Below are positions 37,366 through 46,492 of a stretch of 64,000 nucleotides of DNA, piece after piece (the first letter of the stretch is position 1; every line of letters begins with the position of its first letter). Below the pieces are notes generated by a model. The model searched no databases, had not been told where the DNA came from, and saw nothing but the letters and a program-made list of their open reading frames with translations. The DNA is taken from assembly GCA_963720945.1 (NCBI GenBank), contig CAVRHH010000008.1, positions 62,001-126,000 on the forward strand. Reading direction: 5' to 3'. A program made the position numbers and the translations under genes. The stretch is from Bog-532 sp963720945. Lineage in GTDB: Bacteria > Actinomycetota > Actinomycetes > Streptosporangiales > Streptosporangiaceae.

Positions 37366-37501
37366 GTCCCTCGTCTCTCACTTTCGTCTTTCTGCATATG
37401 TCTGTGCGGGCCCGGCCGGCCGCGGGCGACCTGCGCCCGGCATGCGGCGGACCCGGGGCTAGCACGCCGCCGGGTCCTGCCGCTCACCGTGACGGATGCC
37501 C

Positions 37502-38614
37502 TTATTCCGCGCCTTCGGCTGACGAAGCACCGTTGGCCGCGCTGACCGGCTCGCCCTGCTCCGCGTGCGAACCGTTGACCACGCTGGCGGTCTCGGCGGC
37601 AGCCGGCTCGGCGGGACTGGCCGCCTCAGCGGCGGCAGTCTCGGCCGGGGCAACCTCGGCGGGAGCGATTTCGGCCGGGGCAGCGTCAGCGACGGCAGTC
37701 CCGGCGGGGGCACTGCCAGCCGCGGCGCTCTCGGCCGGGGCAGCGGTGTCACTGTCGGCCGGGGCGCTGTCGGCGGGGGAGCTGTCAGCGGGGGCGCTGT
37801 CGGCCGGGGCCGCGGTCCCGCTCTCGGCGAGCTCACGCTCCCACTCGGCCAGCGGCTCCTCGCTGCCGAACTCGCCGCCCGGGCGGTCAGCGGACGGCTT
37901 CTCCTCGCCGTCCGCGGCACCGGCCCGCGCGATCAGGCCGTCGGCCACCGCGTCGGCGACCACCCTGGTCAGCAGGGCAACACTGCGAATGGCGTCGTCA
38001 TTCCCCGGGATCGGGTAGTTGACCTCGTCCGGGTCGCAGTTGGTGTCGAGGATCGCCACCACCGGGATACCCAGCTTGCGCGCCTCGCTGACCGCGATGT
38101 GCTCCTTCTTGGTGTCGACCACCCATACCGCGCTCGGCACCCGCGCCATGTGCCGGATCCCGCCGAGCGTGCGGTCGAGCTTGTCGCGCTCGCGCCGCAG
38201 GTGCAGCAGCTCACGCTTGGTCATGCCGGAGCCGGACACGTCGCCGAAGTCGATCTCCTCGAGCTCCTTGAGCCGCTGGAGGCGCTTGAACACGGTGGAG
38301 AAGTTGGTCAGCATGCCGCCCAGCCAGCGCTGGTTAACGTACGGCATCCCGACCCGCCCCGCCTGCTCGGCGATGACTTCCTGGGCCTGCTTCTTGGTGC
38401 CGACGTACAGGATCGTGCCGCCGTGGGCGACGGTCTCCTTGATGAACTCGTACGCGCGGTCGATGTAGTCGAGGGACTGCTGGAGGTCGATGATGTAAAT
38501 ACCGTTGCGCTCGGTGAAGATGTAGCGCTTCATCTTCGGGTTCCAGCGGCGGGTCTGGTGCCCGAAGTGAACGCCGCTCTCCAGGAGCTGCTTCATGGTG
38601 ACGACCGGAGCCAT
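37502..38614 (-). CDS. rpsB: 30S ribosomal protein S2 with long Ala/Pro tail
   Basis: A 370-aa S2. The core (about 1-232) is standard: LLESGVHFGHQTRRWNPKM, YIFTERNGIYIIDLQQSL, GGTILYVGTKKQAQE, GMPYVNQRWLGGMLTNF and PVVAILDTNCDPDEVNYPIPGNDDAI (start of that segment PVVAILDTNCDP). Residues 235-370 are a low-complexity Ala/Pro/Glu/Asp/Ser tail with short repeats (APADSAPADSSPADSAPAD). Actinobacterial S2 often has an extension, but this one is long. ATG 38614 with GAAAGGA upstream; the open frame to 38800 is rejected because the conserved start is here. Confidence 0.95.
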   Translation of the reverse strand: MAPVVTMKQLLESGVHFGHQTRRWNPKMKRYIFTERNGIYIIDLQQSLDYIDRAYEFIKETVAHGGTILYVGTKKQAQEVIAEQAGRVGMPYVNQRWLGGMLTNFSTVFKRLQRLKELEEIDFGDVSGSGMTKRELLHLRRERDKLDRTLGGIRHMARVPSAVWVVDTKKEHIAVSEARKLGIPVVAILDTNCDPDEVNYPIPGNDDAIRSVALLTRVVADAVADGLIARAGAADGEEKPSADRPGGEFGSEEPLAEWERELAESGTAAPADSAPADSSPADSAPADSDTAAPAESAAAGSAPAGTAVADAAPAEIAPAEVAPAETAAAEAASPAEPAAAETASVVNGSHAEQGEPVSAANGASSAEGAE

Positions 38615-39520
38615 GCCGGAGGTCCTTTCGTTCCCGCGCCGCGCCGGGAGGGCGCTGACGCTACTCGGTTTGCTTCCTGGCGCCCGTACGCACCTGCGGC
38701 GGGCCTGGTCAGGCCCACGGACCGAGCGGTGCGCACCACCGGGACCTCTCAGCTCCGGATGGCAGGCGGGCGCGCGAACTTTTGACCGCCGGGAGAACAC
38801 GCGGACGCGTTCGCCTGACGGCCTTTGCCAAGTGTATGTGCTGCGCTGGCCCGGGGGGACGACCCCGGGTACACAGTGGCTATACGCAGCAACGGGTCAC
38901 TGTGTGGCCTATCGCGCGTCGGCCTACGGTCCTTATCTGTTCTGTATCTGTTCTGTGGGGCCTTTCGGCGGGCGCCCTTGGGGGTGATCAGCAAGCTCCC
39001 CGGGCGTTACGCAGCTATGCGACGGGCCGGGCGCCGGGAAGCCTGCTGTCTATGGGCTGTCTGGCTATGGGCTGTCTGGTTAGCGGACCCGGGCTCGCAG
39101 GAACGCCGGTTCTCCCGGTCGCGTCACGACCAGCCTGCTGGGCTTCCCGTCGGGCACGTTCAGGTTGGGCCCGTCCAGGCCACGGTGCCGTCCGGGTGCT
39201 GTCTCGTTACCTGCCCGGAAGTGATCACGCCGGGCCCCTCTGGTCATCGGTGGGCTGGCACTGGCCTCAAGGTCACGCTCGGGGCCGGGCCGTCGCGCCC
39301 GTGTAGTACCTTGGCCTGCCGGCCAGCAGCGGTCCGGCCAGCTCCTGGCGATCCGTGCCGCGAAGCCGGACACGAACCCGTCCAGCACGGCCGCCGCGCT
39401 GATCAGGACCACCCGGCCCGGCTAGGCCCGTCGCTGCGGCGCGTGCCCGGGACGCGGCGCCCATATGGCGGGTCCGGGTCGAAGCCGCGGGACGTATCGA
39501 ACCCGCGCCTTCATCGCGCA
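38615..39520. other. 906-bp intergenic region upstream of rpsB
   Basis: No credible gene. It should contain the rpsB promoter and leader. Structures seen: a dispersed hairpin core at 38851-38868; an 8-bp inverted repeat ACACAGTG/CACTGTGT at 38871-38878 and 38898-38905; an 11-bp tandem repeat TATCTGTTCTG at 38934-38955; and a 15-bp tandem repeat CTATGGGCTGTCTGG at 39050-39079. I could not place a promoter with confidence. Confidence 0.55.
38851..38868. repeat. dispersed hairpin repeat, copy D (core only)
   Basis: CCGGGGGG, loop ACGA, CCCCGG, preceded by GCGCTGG. This is the reverse-complement orientation of copies B and C, with a shorter C-run on one arm. Part of the repeat family described in the findings. 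Confidence 0.55.
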
Positions 39521-40744
39521 CTACTTGCGAAGTGATCTGAAGCTCGCGCGCATCTCCTCTGAGAAGAGTTGCGGCTGCTCCCAGGCCGCGAAGTGGCCGC
39601 CTCGGTCGAGCCTGTTGTAATGGATGAGGTTGTGCGGGTACGCGCGTTCTGCCCAGCTCCGCGGGGCTTGATACAGCTCGTCGGGGAAGACGCTGATGGC
39701 AAACGGAATGGTGATGTTCTTGGCGTCGAAGAAGTCCGCCTTGTTCTCCCAATAGAGACGAGCCGAGGAAACCCCGGTGTTCGTCAGCCAGTAGAGCGTG
39801 ATGTTATCGAGGATGTCGTCTCGGGTAAGGTCGCCATCCGGGTGTCCCTGAACGGCCTGTTCCACGAGCCCAGGCTGGCCGGTACCGTCGCCGTGGTCCA
39901 GGATGAACGCGGCTAGATCGGCGGGTGAGTCCGCCAGTCCGTACAGCGTTTGCGGCCGGGTCGTCATGATTTGTGCGTAGGCCGCGTGCTTGCCATAGAA
40001 GTTGCTGAGCTGCTGGTAAGCGCGTAGCTCCTCGTCGGAGAGGTCGGCTGGCGGCGGGTCGCCGCGCTCGAACGCCTTGTTGATGTCGGCTGGAGCGGTA
40101 CCGGGCATGTTGGAGTGAATGCCGAGCAACTCCGGTGCTGCCTGTTCACCCATCGCCTGCGTGACAGCCGCGCCCCAGTCACCGCCCTGCGCCACGAACT
40201 GGGTGTATCCGAGGCGTTTCATCAGCACGACCCAGGCACGTGCGGTGCGGGCGGGATCCCAGCCGGTGCTCGCCGGCTTGGCGGAGAACCCGTACCCTGG
40301 CAGCGAGGGAATCACCAGATCGAACGCGTCCGCCGCGCTCGCGCCATGCGCGGTCGGGTCGGTGAGCGGCTCGATGATCTTCAGCTGCTCGATGATCGAG
40401 CCAGGCCAGCCGTGCGTGACGATCAGCGGCAGCGCGTCCTCGTGCTGCGAGCGGACGTGGATGAAATGAATGTCGAGCCCGTCGATCTCGGTTATGAAGT
40501 TCGGCAGGGCGTTCAGTTTCGCCTCGCAGGTGCGCCAGTCGTAGTCTGTCCCCCAGTAGCGCGTGAGCTCCTGCACTGTCGCGAGCGGCACGCCCTGGGA
40601 GTCGTCGGTGACCGTCTCGCGCTCGGGCCACCTGGTCGCGTTGACGCGCCGGCGCAGCTCGGTGAGCTCCGTCTCCGGAAAATTGACCTGAAACTCGCGA
40701 ATAACGGTGTTGTCCCTGCCGGCCTGCTGCGTGGCCTCAGCCAT
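39521..40744 (-). CDS. epoxide hydrolase (alpha/beta hydrolase)
   Basis: A 407-aa epoxide hydrolase of the juvenile-hormone/microsomal type with an N-terminal EHN domain (residues about 15-125). The alpha/beta core has the oxyanion motif HGWPGS, the nucleophile Asp in QGGDWGA, lid residues Tyr in the cap, and the catalytic His in DRGGHFAAWEQP. It adds water to an epoxide via a covalent ester on the Asp. No signal peptide, so cytoplasmic. Base composition is visibly less GC-extreme than the flanking genes, and it sits between rpsB and an alditol oxidase gene where other actinobacteria carry different genes, so acquisition by transfer is possible. Start ATG 40744. Confidence 0.88.
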   Translation of the reverse strand: MAEATQQAGRDNTVIREFQVNFPETELTELRRRVNATRWPERETVTDDSQGVPLATVQELTRYWGTDYDWRTCEAKLNALPNFITEIDGLDIHFIHVRSQHEDALPLIVTHGWPGSIIEQLKIIEPLTDPTAHGASAADAFDLVIPSLPGYGFSAKPASTGWDPARTARAWVVLMKRLGYTQFVAQGGDWGAAVTQAMGEQAAPELLGIHSNMPGTAPADINKAFERGDPPPADLSDEELRAYQQLSNFYGKHAAYAQIMTTRPQTLYGLADSPADLAAFILDHGDGTGQPGLVEQAVQGHPDGDLTRDDILDNITLYWLTNTGVSSARLYWENKADFFDAKNITIPFAISVFPDELYQAPRSWAERAYPHNLIHYNRLDRGGHFAAWEQPQLFSEEMRASFRSLRK

Positions 40745-41282
40745 GGCTACGTTCCTCCGTCATGTGGGCAAGAAAGCGGTCCTGCCGGGCACGATGCTGA
40801 TGTGCCGGTTGTGTTCATCGTCGCACTGGCGGCGCCTGGCCCGCACCCGGGTAAATGCCTGGTCGCTGCCCTGGCTTCTTACGGGCGAGGCGGCCCGTAA
40901 TTCCTCCGATGGGGGCCTGGCACGACGGTCCCGTTACAGCCGGGTGGCCCAGTCGATCACCAGGCGCCGGCCTGTATGGAGCTCTTGCCATTTGCTGTGG
41001 GACGATCCCCCGCCCTCGCATGGCTAGGAGGGCCCTGGGGGGACGACCCCCCGAGCCCCCGCTGCGCTTTGCGGCCCGCGGTGGTACTTCGCCGGCACAC
41101 TGGCCACTCACCGGGCCTGAAGGCCCGGTTCGCTGGCCGGTAACGGGCGCCTCGCCGTAACCCGCATGCGGTTCTCGCCGGTACCGGCTGGTATGGCGGG
41201 ACGCAGGGAACCCGTGGGGCGGGCGGACCGGGCTGCTATGTTCGCTGCCGGGGTGGGTGAAGACGACGATGGTGGTGAAGTG
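40745..41282. other. 538-bp intergenic region with repeat copy A
   Basis: Upstream of both the epoxide hydrolase and the flavoenzyme, so it should hold two divergent promoters. The part from 41030 to 41165 is a dispersed hairpin repeat. No gene or clear promoter was recognised in the rest. Confidence 0.5.
41030..41165 (+). repeat. dispersed hairpin repeat, copy A
   Basis: About 135 bp, closely matching the reverse complement of 54950-55092 over its whole length. Shared blocks include GTGGTACTTCGCCGGCACAC and CCTCGCCGTAACCCGC. The hairpin core GGGGGG, loop ACGA, CCCCCC is at 41037-41052, and GGGCCTGAAGGCCC forms a second small hairpin. Confidence 0.85.
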
Positions 41283-42551
41283 ATGAGCGCACAGCCAGCC
41301 AACTGGGCCCGGAACGTGGTGTTCGGCAGCAGGGAGCTGCGCACGCCGTCCAGCGTCGGGGAACTCCAGGACATCGTCCGCGGCAGCAACCGGGTCCGCG
41401 CGCTGGGCAGCGGCCATTCGTTCAACCGGATCGCCGACACCACCGGGGTCCTTGTCGCCACGTCCGGCCTGCCGCAGGTCATCGAGATCGCCCCGGACCG
41501 GTCCGCCGTCCGGGTCGCCGGCGGGGTGCGCTACGGCGACCTCGCGCAGCAACTGCAGGCGGCCGGCTGCGCCCTGCGGAATCTCGGGTCGCTGCCGCAT
41601 ATCTCGGTGGCCGGGGCGTGCGCCACCGGGACGCACGGCTCCGGGGACGCCAACCAGAGCCTGGCCGCCTCGGTGACGGCGATGGAGATGGTGACCGCCG
41701 ACGGCGGGCTGGCCCGGCTGGAGCGGGGCAGCCCGGAGTTCGCGGGCACCATCGTCGCGCTGGGCGGCCTCGGCATCGTGACAACGGTCGAGCTGGCGAT
41801 CGTCCCGGCGTACGGGGTCCGGCAGTTCGTGTACGAGGACGTCCCGGCGACCGCGGCGGCGGAGCACTTCGAGGAGATCTTCGCCAGCGGCTACAGCGTC
41901 AGCGTCTTCACGGACTGGCGGCCCGGCTCCGGCGTCCGGATATGGCAGAAGCATCGCGCCGAGGTGCCCGGGACAGCGGGGAGCGGGCAGCCGGTGTGGC
42001 TGGGCGGCCGGCTGGCGGACGGCCCGCGTCACCCGGTGCCCGGCATGCCCGCCGCCAACGCCACCGAACAGCTCGGCGTTCCCGGCCCGTGGCACGAGCG
42101 GCTGCCGCACTTCCGGCTCGCGTTCACGCCCAGCGCCGGCGAGGAACTGCAGACGGAATACCTGCTTCCCCGTGCGGACGCCGGCCCGGCCATCGAGGCG
42201 CTGACCCGCATCGGTGACCGCATCGCCCCGATCCTGCAGATCGCCGAGATCCGCACGATCGCCGCCGATGACCTGTGGATGAGTATGGCGTCCGGGCGCG
42301 ACACGGTGGCCTTCCACTTCACCTGGATTCAGGACGACGCGGCCGTGCTGCCGGTGGTGTCGGCGATCGAGGAGGCGCTGGCGCCGTTCGCGGCCCGGCC
42401 GCACTGGGGCAAGGTGTTCACCACGCCGCCGGACACCATCACGCGCCTGTACCCGCACTGGCACGACTTCCTGGCCGTGGCGCGCCGGTACGACCCGGAC
42501 GGGAAGTTCCGCAACGACTTCATGGACCGCTACTTCCCGGCGGCCTCCTGA
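41283..42551 (+). CDS. alditol oxidase / arabinono-lactone-oxidase-type flavoenzyme
   Basis: A 422-aa FAD enzyme of the vanillyl-alcohol-oxidase superfamily. The FAD-binding domain (about 10-185) opens with NWARNVVFGSRELRTPSS. GSGHSFNRIAD holds the His that links FAD covalently in this family, and VAGACATGTHGSG is the pyrophosphate-binding loop. The C-terminal ALO domain ends with the HWGKVFTTPP signature and YDPDGKFRNDFMDRYF. Such proteins oxidise polyols (xylitol, sorbitol) or sugar lactones with O2, releasing H2O2. ATG 41283 begins the conserved part; the open frame continues upstream to 41166. It is convergent with xerC. Confidence 0.88.
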   Translation: MSAQPANWARNVVFGSRELRTPSSVGELQDIVRGSNRVRALGSGHSFNRIADTTGVLVATSGLPQVIEIAPDRSAVRVAGGVRYGDLAQQLQAAGCALRNLGSLPHISVAGACATGTHGSGDANQSLAASVTAMEMVTADGGLARLERGSPEFAGTIVALGGLGIVTTVELAIVPAYGVRQFVYEDVPATAAAEHFEEIFASGYSVSVFTDWRPGSGVRIWQKHRAEVPGTAGSGQPVWLGGRLADGPRHPVPGMPAANATEQLGVPGPWHERLPHFRLAFTPSAGEELQTEYLLPRADAGPAIEALTRIGDRIAPILQIAEIRTIAADDLWMSMASGRDTVAFHFTWIQDDAAVLPVVSAIEEALAPFAARPHWGKVFTTPPDTITRLYPHWHDFLAVARRYDPDGKFRNDFMDRYFPAAS

Positions 42552-42575
42552 GTCCCGGTCACCGGCGCGCCCGGG

Positions 42576-43517
42576 TCACGCCCGCGGATGGGCCTGGCGG
42601 TAGCTCGCTTTGAGCCGGTCCACCGAGACGTGCGTGTAGATCTGCGTGGTGGCCAGCGAGGAATGCCCGAGCATTTCCTGCACGCTGCGCAGGTCGGCGC
42701 CGCCTTCCAGCAGGTGGGTCGCGGCCGTGTGGCGCAGGCCGTGCGGCCCGGTGTCGGTCGAGACGCCCGCTGCCCGTAGCCGCTCGTGCACCACACGCCG
42801 CACCGTGCGCGGATCGGCCCGGCCGCCGCGGACGCCCAGGAACAGCGCCGGCCCGCTGCCGTCACGCGCGAGAACCGGGCGCCCGGACTGTTCCCAGCGG
42901 CCCACCGCACGGACCGCAGGTATGCCCACCGGCACCGTGCGTTCCTTGGCGCCCTTGCCGAGCACCCGGACCGTGCGCCGGCTGAGGTCCAGCGCACCGC
43001 GATCAAGCCCGCACAGCTCACTGACGCGGATGCCGGTGGCATACAGCAGTTCGAGGATCGCGGCGTCGCGCAGCGCCACGGCGGCTTCCGCGGGGGTGCG
43101 GTCCGGCGGCGGCTGCTCGATGTCGGCGTCCGACGAGGCCAGCACGCCGGCGATCTCGGCCTGGCGGAGGACGTGCGGCAGGGCCCGGCGCGCCTTCGGC
43201 GTCCCCAGTGCGGTGCCGGGGTCACTGGCCAGCCAGCCGCGGCGATGAGCGAACGCGCTGAACGAGCGGGCCGCCGCCCCGCGCCGGGCGAGCGTCGCGC
43301 GGGACGCTCCGGCGGCGTGCTGAACGGCCAGCCAGCTGCGCAGGATGGGCGCGCTCAGTTCACCGGGGCCAGCGGCGCCGCAGCGGTCAGCGTGCTCCAG
43401 CAGGGAGCGGACGTCGCTGACGTACCCGCGGACCGTATGCGGCGACAGGCCGCGCTCGGCGGCGACGTGGCGCTCGAAGTCCGCCGTCGCCTCGGTTACC
43501 CACGCCGGGTCGGGCAC
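42576..43517 (-). CDS. xerC: tyrosine recombinase XerC-like
   Basis: A 313-aa tyrosine recombinase. The N-terminal SAM-like core-binding domain (about 10-100) has LSPHTVRGYVSDVRSLLEHA. The catalytic domain shows all active residues: Arg in ATGIRVSELCGL, Lys in GKGAKERTVPVG, HGLRHTAATHLLEGG (His and Arg), the second His in LGHSSLATTQIYTH and the nucleophile Tyr in the same motif. Length and location next to dprA mark it as housekeeping XerC, resolving chromosome dimers with XerD, not a phage integrase. Start GTG. Confidence 0.92.
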   Translation of the reverse strand: MPDPAWVTEATADFERHVAAERGLSPHTVRGYVSDVRSLLEHADRCGAAGPGELSAPILRSWLAVQHAAGASRATLARRGAAARSFSAFAHRRGWLASDPGTALGTPKARRALPHVLRQAEIAGVLASSDADIEQPPPDRTPAEAAVALRDAAILELLYATGIRVSELCGLDRGALDLSRRTVRVLGKGAKERTVPVGIPAVRAVGRWEQSGRPVLARDGSGPALFLGVRGGRADPRTVRRVVHERLRAAGVSTDTGPHGLRHTAATHLLEGGADLRSVQEMLGHSSLATTQIYTHVSVDRLKASYRQAHPRA

Positions 43518-43634
43518 TTCTCAAGTCTCGCTCCCGGCGGCCCCGTTCCCTAGCACCGGACCGCGTGTCGGCTCTCCGTTCCGCCCCTCCGGCCGTCTGG
43601 CAGGTCACGATCAAGCCGGGCCAGCCACACCTAA

Positions 43635-44891
43635 CTAGCGGGCCGGGCGGCGGATGCGCCAGCCACGGGAGCAGCGCTCGACGTAGCCGCCGGCCGCGAG
43701 GAGGCCAAGCGACCGCACCACCGCGTCCACGCCGACGCCGGCGGCAACGGCGATGGTGGACGGGCCGGCACCCCGGGCCGGGATAGCCTCAAGAACGTCC
43801 TCGCTCAGGGGATCGAGGGCGTCCCGGGCGATGAGCGGATCCCGGCGGCCCGCGGCGTCCGGCCACAGGGACTCCTGCACCGAACCGCGGCCGTCGCCGG
43901 GGACGGCCGCCTGGTCGCAGCCCGGGTCGCCCAGCGGGGTGAGCATCTCCATGACATCGGCGGCGCAGGTCACGCAGTCCGCTCCCCACTCCCGCATGAT
44001 CATGTGACAGCCGGCCGATACCTCCGAGGTGACGGGTCCGGGCACCGCCATCAGGGGACGGCCGAGGTCGCGCGCGTGCCGGGCGGTGTTCAGAGCGCCG
44101 CTGCGCAGCCCGGCCTCGACCACCACGGTGCCCCGCGACAGCGCCCCGATCACGCGGTTCCTGACCAGGAAGCGCCGCCGGGTCGGTGTCCGGCCGGGCG
44201 GCCACTCGCTGGCCAGCACGCCCTGGGCGGTAATACCGGTCAGCAGGTCATGATGGCCGCGCGGGTAGGCGTGGTCCACACCACAGGCCAGCACGGCGAC
44301 GGTCACGCCGTCCGCGGCCAGGGCCCCCCGGTGCGCGCACCCGTCGATGCCGTACGCGCCCCCCGACACGACCGCCCAGCCACGCTCGCCCAGGGCGGCG
44401 GACATCTCGGTGCAGATGTGCGCTCCGTAGGCCGTCGCGGCGCGGGCTCCCACGATCGACACCGAACGAAGGCAGCAGTACCGCAGGTCAGCCTCCCCGC
44501 GCAGCCACAGCGCGTACGGGCGGCCGGCGCCCAGGGCGTCCAGCTGGCTGGGCCACTCCGGCTCGCCGGGGCAGACCAGGCGGATGCCGTCCCGCTGGAA
44601 CGCGGCCAGGTCCATTTCTGCGGGGACACCGGCGAGCCGCCTGCGCCAGGTCCCGAAGGCGTGCTCCAGCCGCGCGGCGTCCCGGCGGCCGAGGCCGCCG
44701 GCTCGTCCATCTGCCCGGATCGTGTCCCAGCAGCCCGGGGGTACCACGGGCGGCTGCCCGGCCGTGACCGCGGCAACGATGTCGGCAGGCTCGCTGACGG
44801 TCAGCAGCGCGGTGAGTACCGGATCGCCCGGCTCGGCCAGGTAGGTCAGGACGGCCCGCGCGATCCGCTGCCGGTCAGCTGCGGGGATCAC
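43635..44891 (-). CDS. dprA: DNA processing protein DprA
   Basis: A 418-aa DprA/Smf. It binds single-stranded DNA and loads RecA during uptake. The Rossmann-like core has SIVGARAATAYG, VSGGAYGIDGCAHRGAL, VACGVDHAYPRGH-type LACGVDHAYPRGHHDLL, and GTVVVEAGLRSGALNTAR. A C-terminal winged helix (about 355-418, SEDVLEAIPARGAGPSTIAV) is present. Start GTG 44891 overlaps the yifB stop (GTGA), preferred over the open frame to 44930. Together with yifB and yraN it is a conserved actinobacterial cluster. Confidence 0.94.
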   Translation of the reverse strand: MIPAADRQRIARAVLTYLAEPGDPVLTALLTVSEPADIVAAVTAGQPPVVPPGCWDTIRADGRAGGLGRRDAARLEHAFGTWRRRLAGVPAEMDLAAFQRDGIRLVCPGEPEWPSQLDALGAGRPYALWLRGEADLRYCCLRSVSIVGARAATAYGAHICTEMSAALGERGWAVVSGGAYGIDGCAHRGALAADGVTVAVLACGVDHAYPRGHHDLLTGITAQGVLASEWPPGRTPTRRRFLVRNRVIGALSRGTVVVEAGLRSGALNTARHARDLGRPLMAVPGPVTSEVSAGCHMIMREWGADCVTCAADVMEMLTPLGDPGCDQAAVPGDGRGSVQESLWPDAAGRRDPLIARDALDPLSEDVLEAIPARGAGPSTIAVAAGVGVDAVVRSLGLLAAGGYVERCSRGWRIRRPAR

Positions 44892-46492
44892 CTCACCGCC
44901 CCCAGCCACAAGCCGAGGGCATAACCGCATTCGTCGACGGTGGGCCGGTCCTGGCCGGCGAGGTCGGCCAGCGTCCAGGACACCCGGATCACCTTGTCGA
45001 CGCCCCGCGCGCTGATCTCGCCGAGCTCCATCGCCCGTTCCAGCGGCGCGAGCGCGGCACGGCCGGGGCCGTACGAACGGCGCAGCTCCGCCCCCGGAAC
45101 TTCAGCGTTCACCCGCCAGGGTGTGCCGGCGAGCCGGCGGGCCGCCCGGCTCCGGGCCTGGGCGACACGCGTGGCCACCGCCGTGCTCGTCTCAGCGAAC
45201 TTCCGGTCGTTCAGCAGCTCGGAACGGCCGACGGGGAGCAGCTCCACCTTCACGTCGACGCGGTCCAGCAACGGCCCGGACAGGCGCCCGAGGTAGCGGC
45301 GCTTGGTCGCCGGGCTGCAGGAGCAGGCGGTCCGCGGCGACGCGGCCGCCTTGGCGCAGGGGCACGGATTGGCCGCCAGTACCAGCGTGAACCGGGCCGG
45401 GAAGCGCGCGGTGGTCCCGCACCGGGCGATCACCACCTCCCCCGATTCGAGCGGCTGGCGGAGCGCGTCCAGCACGTCGCGCCCAAACTCGGGCGCCTCG
45501 TCCAGGAACAGCACGCCCCGGTGCGCGAGGGACGCGGCGCCGGGCCGGATGATGCCGCCGCCCCCGCCGACGATGGCCGCCTTCGTCGCGGTGTGATGCG
45601 GCCCGCAGAACGGCGGCCCGGTCAGCAGCGGGCAGCCCGGCGGCAGCGTGCCCGCGACCGAATGAATCGACGTCACTTCGAGGGCCGCCTCGGCATCGAG
45701 CCTGGGCAGGATCGTGGGGAGCCGCTCGGCGAGCATCGTCTTGCCCGCGCCGGGTGGCCCGAGCAGCGACAGATGGTGACCGCCAGCCGCGCAGATTTCA
45801 GCCGCCCGCCGGGCGAGTGGCTGGCCCAGGACGTCCGACAGGTCCGGTGACGGGGAACGCCCGGCTCCCGGCGGTCCGGCCAGCGCGTCCCCGCCCTGGA
45901 CGGGCGCAGCGGCGCCCGACAGCGCGGTGATCGTCCCTCCGGTCAGCTCCTCAACGGCGCCGCCGGCCGGCCCCGGGGGCTCGCCCCGCATCCAGGCGAG
46001 GAGGGCGGCCAGCGTCGGCGCGGCCAGCACGCGCAGGCCGGGAACCAGAGCGGCCTCCTGCGCGTTGGCCCGCGCCACCACGACGTCGCGGAAACCCGCC
46101 GCGGCCGCGGCCACCGCGGCCGGCAGGACGCCCGGCACCGGGCGCAGCCGGCCGTCGAGGCCAAGCTCGCCGAGGAACATCATGCCCGCCAGGACGGCCG
46201 TCTTCAGCACGCCCGCGGCCGCGAGGAGCGCGACCGCGATCGGCACGTCGAAGCCGCTGCCGCGTTTGGGCAGGCTGGCCGGGGACAGTCCCACGGTGAT
46301 CCGGCGCTGCGGCCACGGCTCACCGCTGTTGAGGATCGCCGAGCGGATCCGGTCCCGCGCCTCGCGCAGTGCGGTGTCGGGCAGGCCCACCAGGACCATG
46401 CCGACCAGCCCGTTGGCGATATCGGCCTCAACCTCGACGACGTGACCGTGCACCCCCACCAGGGCCACCGAATACGTCCGGGCCAGGGCCAT
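44888..46492 (-). CDS. yifB: YifB/ComM family Mg-chelatase-like AAA+ ATPase
   Basis: A 534-aa helicase-like AAA+ protein (ComM), which promotes branch migration during natural transformation in other bacteria. An N-terminal S5/LonC-like domain (about 1-165, with PLPDTALREARDR-type VGLPDTALREARDRIRSAIL) precedes the AAA core: Walker A GPPGAGKTMLAERLP, Walker B GVLFLDEAPEFG and sensor region FTLVLAANPCPC with the four-cysteine ring. The C-terminal domain follows. Its ATG starts directly after the yraN stop, and its own stop overlaps the dprA start, so the three are co-translated. Confidence 0.94.
   Translation of the reverse strand: MALARTYSVALVGVHGHVVEVEADIANGLVGMVLVGLPDTALREARDRIRSAILNSGEPWPQRRITVGLSPASLPKRGSGFDVPIAVALLAAAGVLKTAVLAGMMFLGELGLDGRLRPVPGVLPAAVAAAAAGFRDVVVARANAQEAALVPGLRVLAAPTLAALLAWMRGEPPGPAGGAVEELTGGTITALSGAAAPVQGGDALAGPPGAGRSPSPDLSDVLGQPLARRAAEICAAGGHHLSLLGPPGAGKTMLAERLPTILPRLDAEAALEVTSIHSVAGTLPPGCPLLTGPPFCGPHHTATKAAIVGGGGGIIRPGAASLAHRGVLFLDEAPEFGRDVLDALRQPLESGEVVIARCGTTARFPARFTLVLAANPCPCAKAAASPRTACSCSPATKRRYLGRLSGPLLDRVDVKVELLPVGRSELLNDRKFAETSTAVATRVAQARSRAARRLAGTPWRVNAEVPGAELRRSYGPGRAALAPLERAMELGEISARGVDKVIRVSWTLADLAGQDRPTVDECGYALGLWLGAVR

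Noticed and set aside
42576..43517. Integrase of a mobile element or prophage
   Set aside because: Length, motifs and its place beside dprA are those of housekeeping XerC; no att repeats or phage genes surround it.
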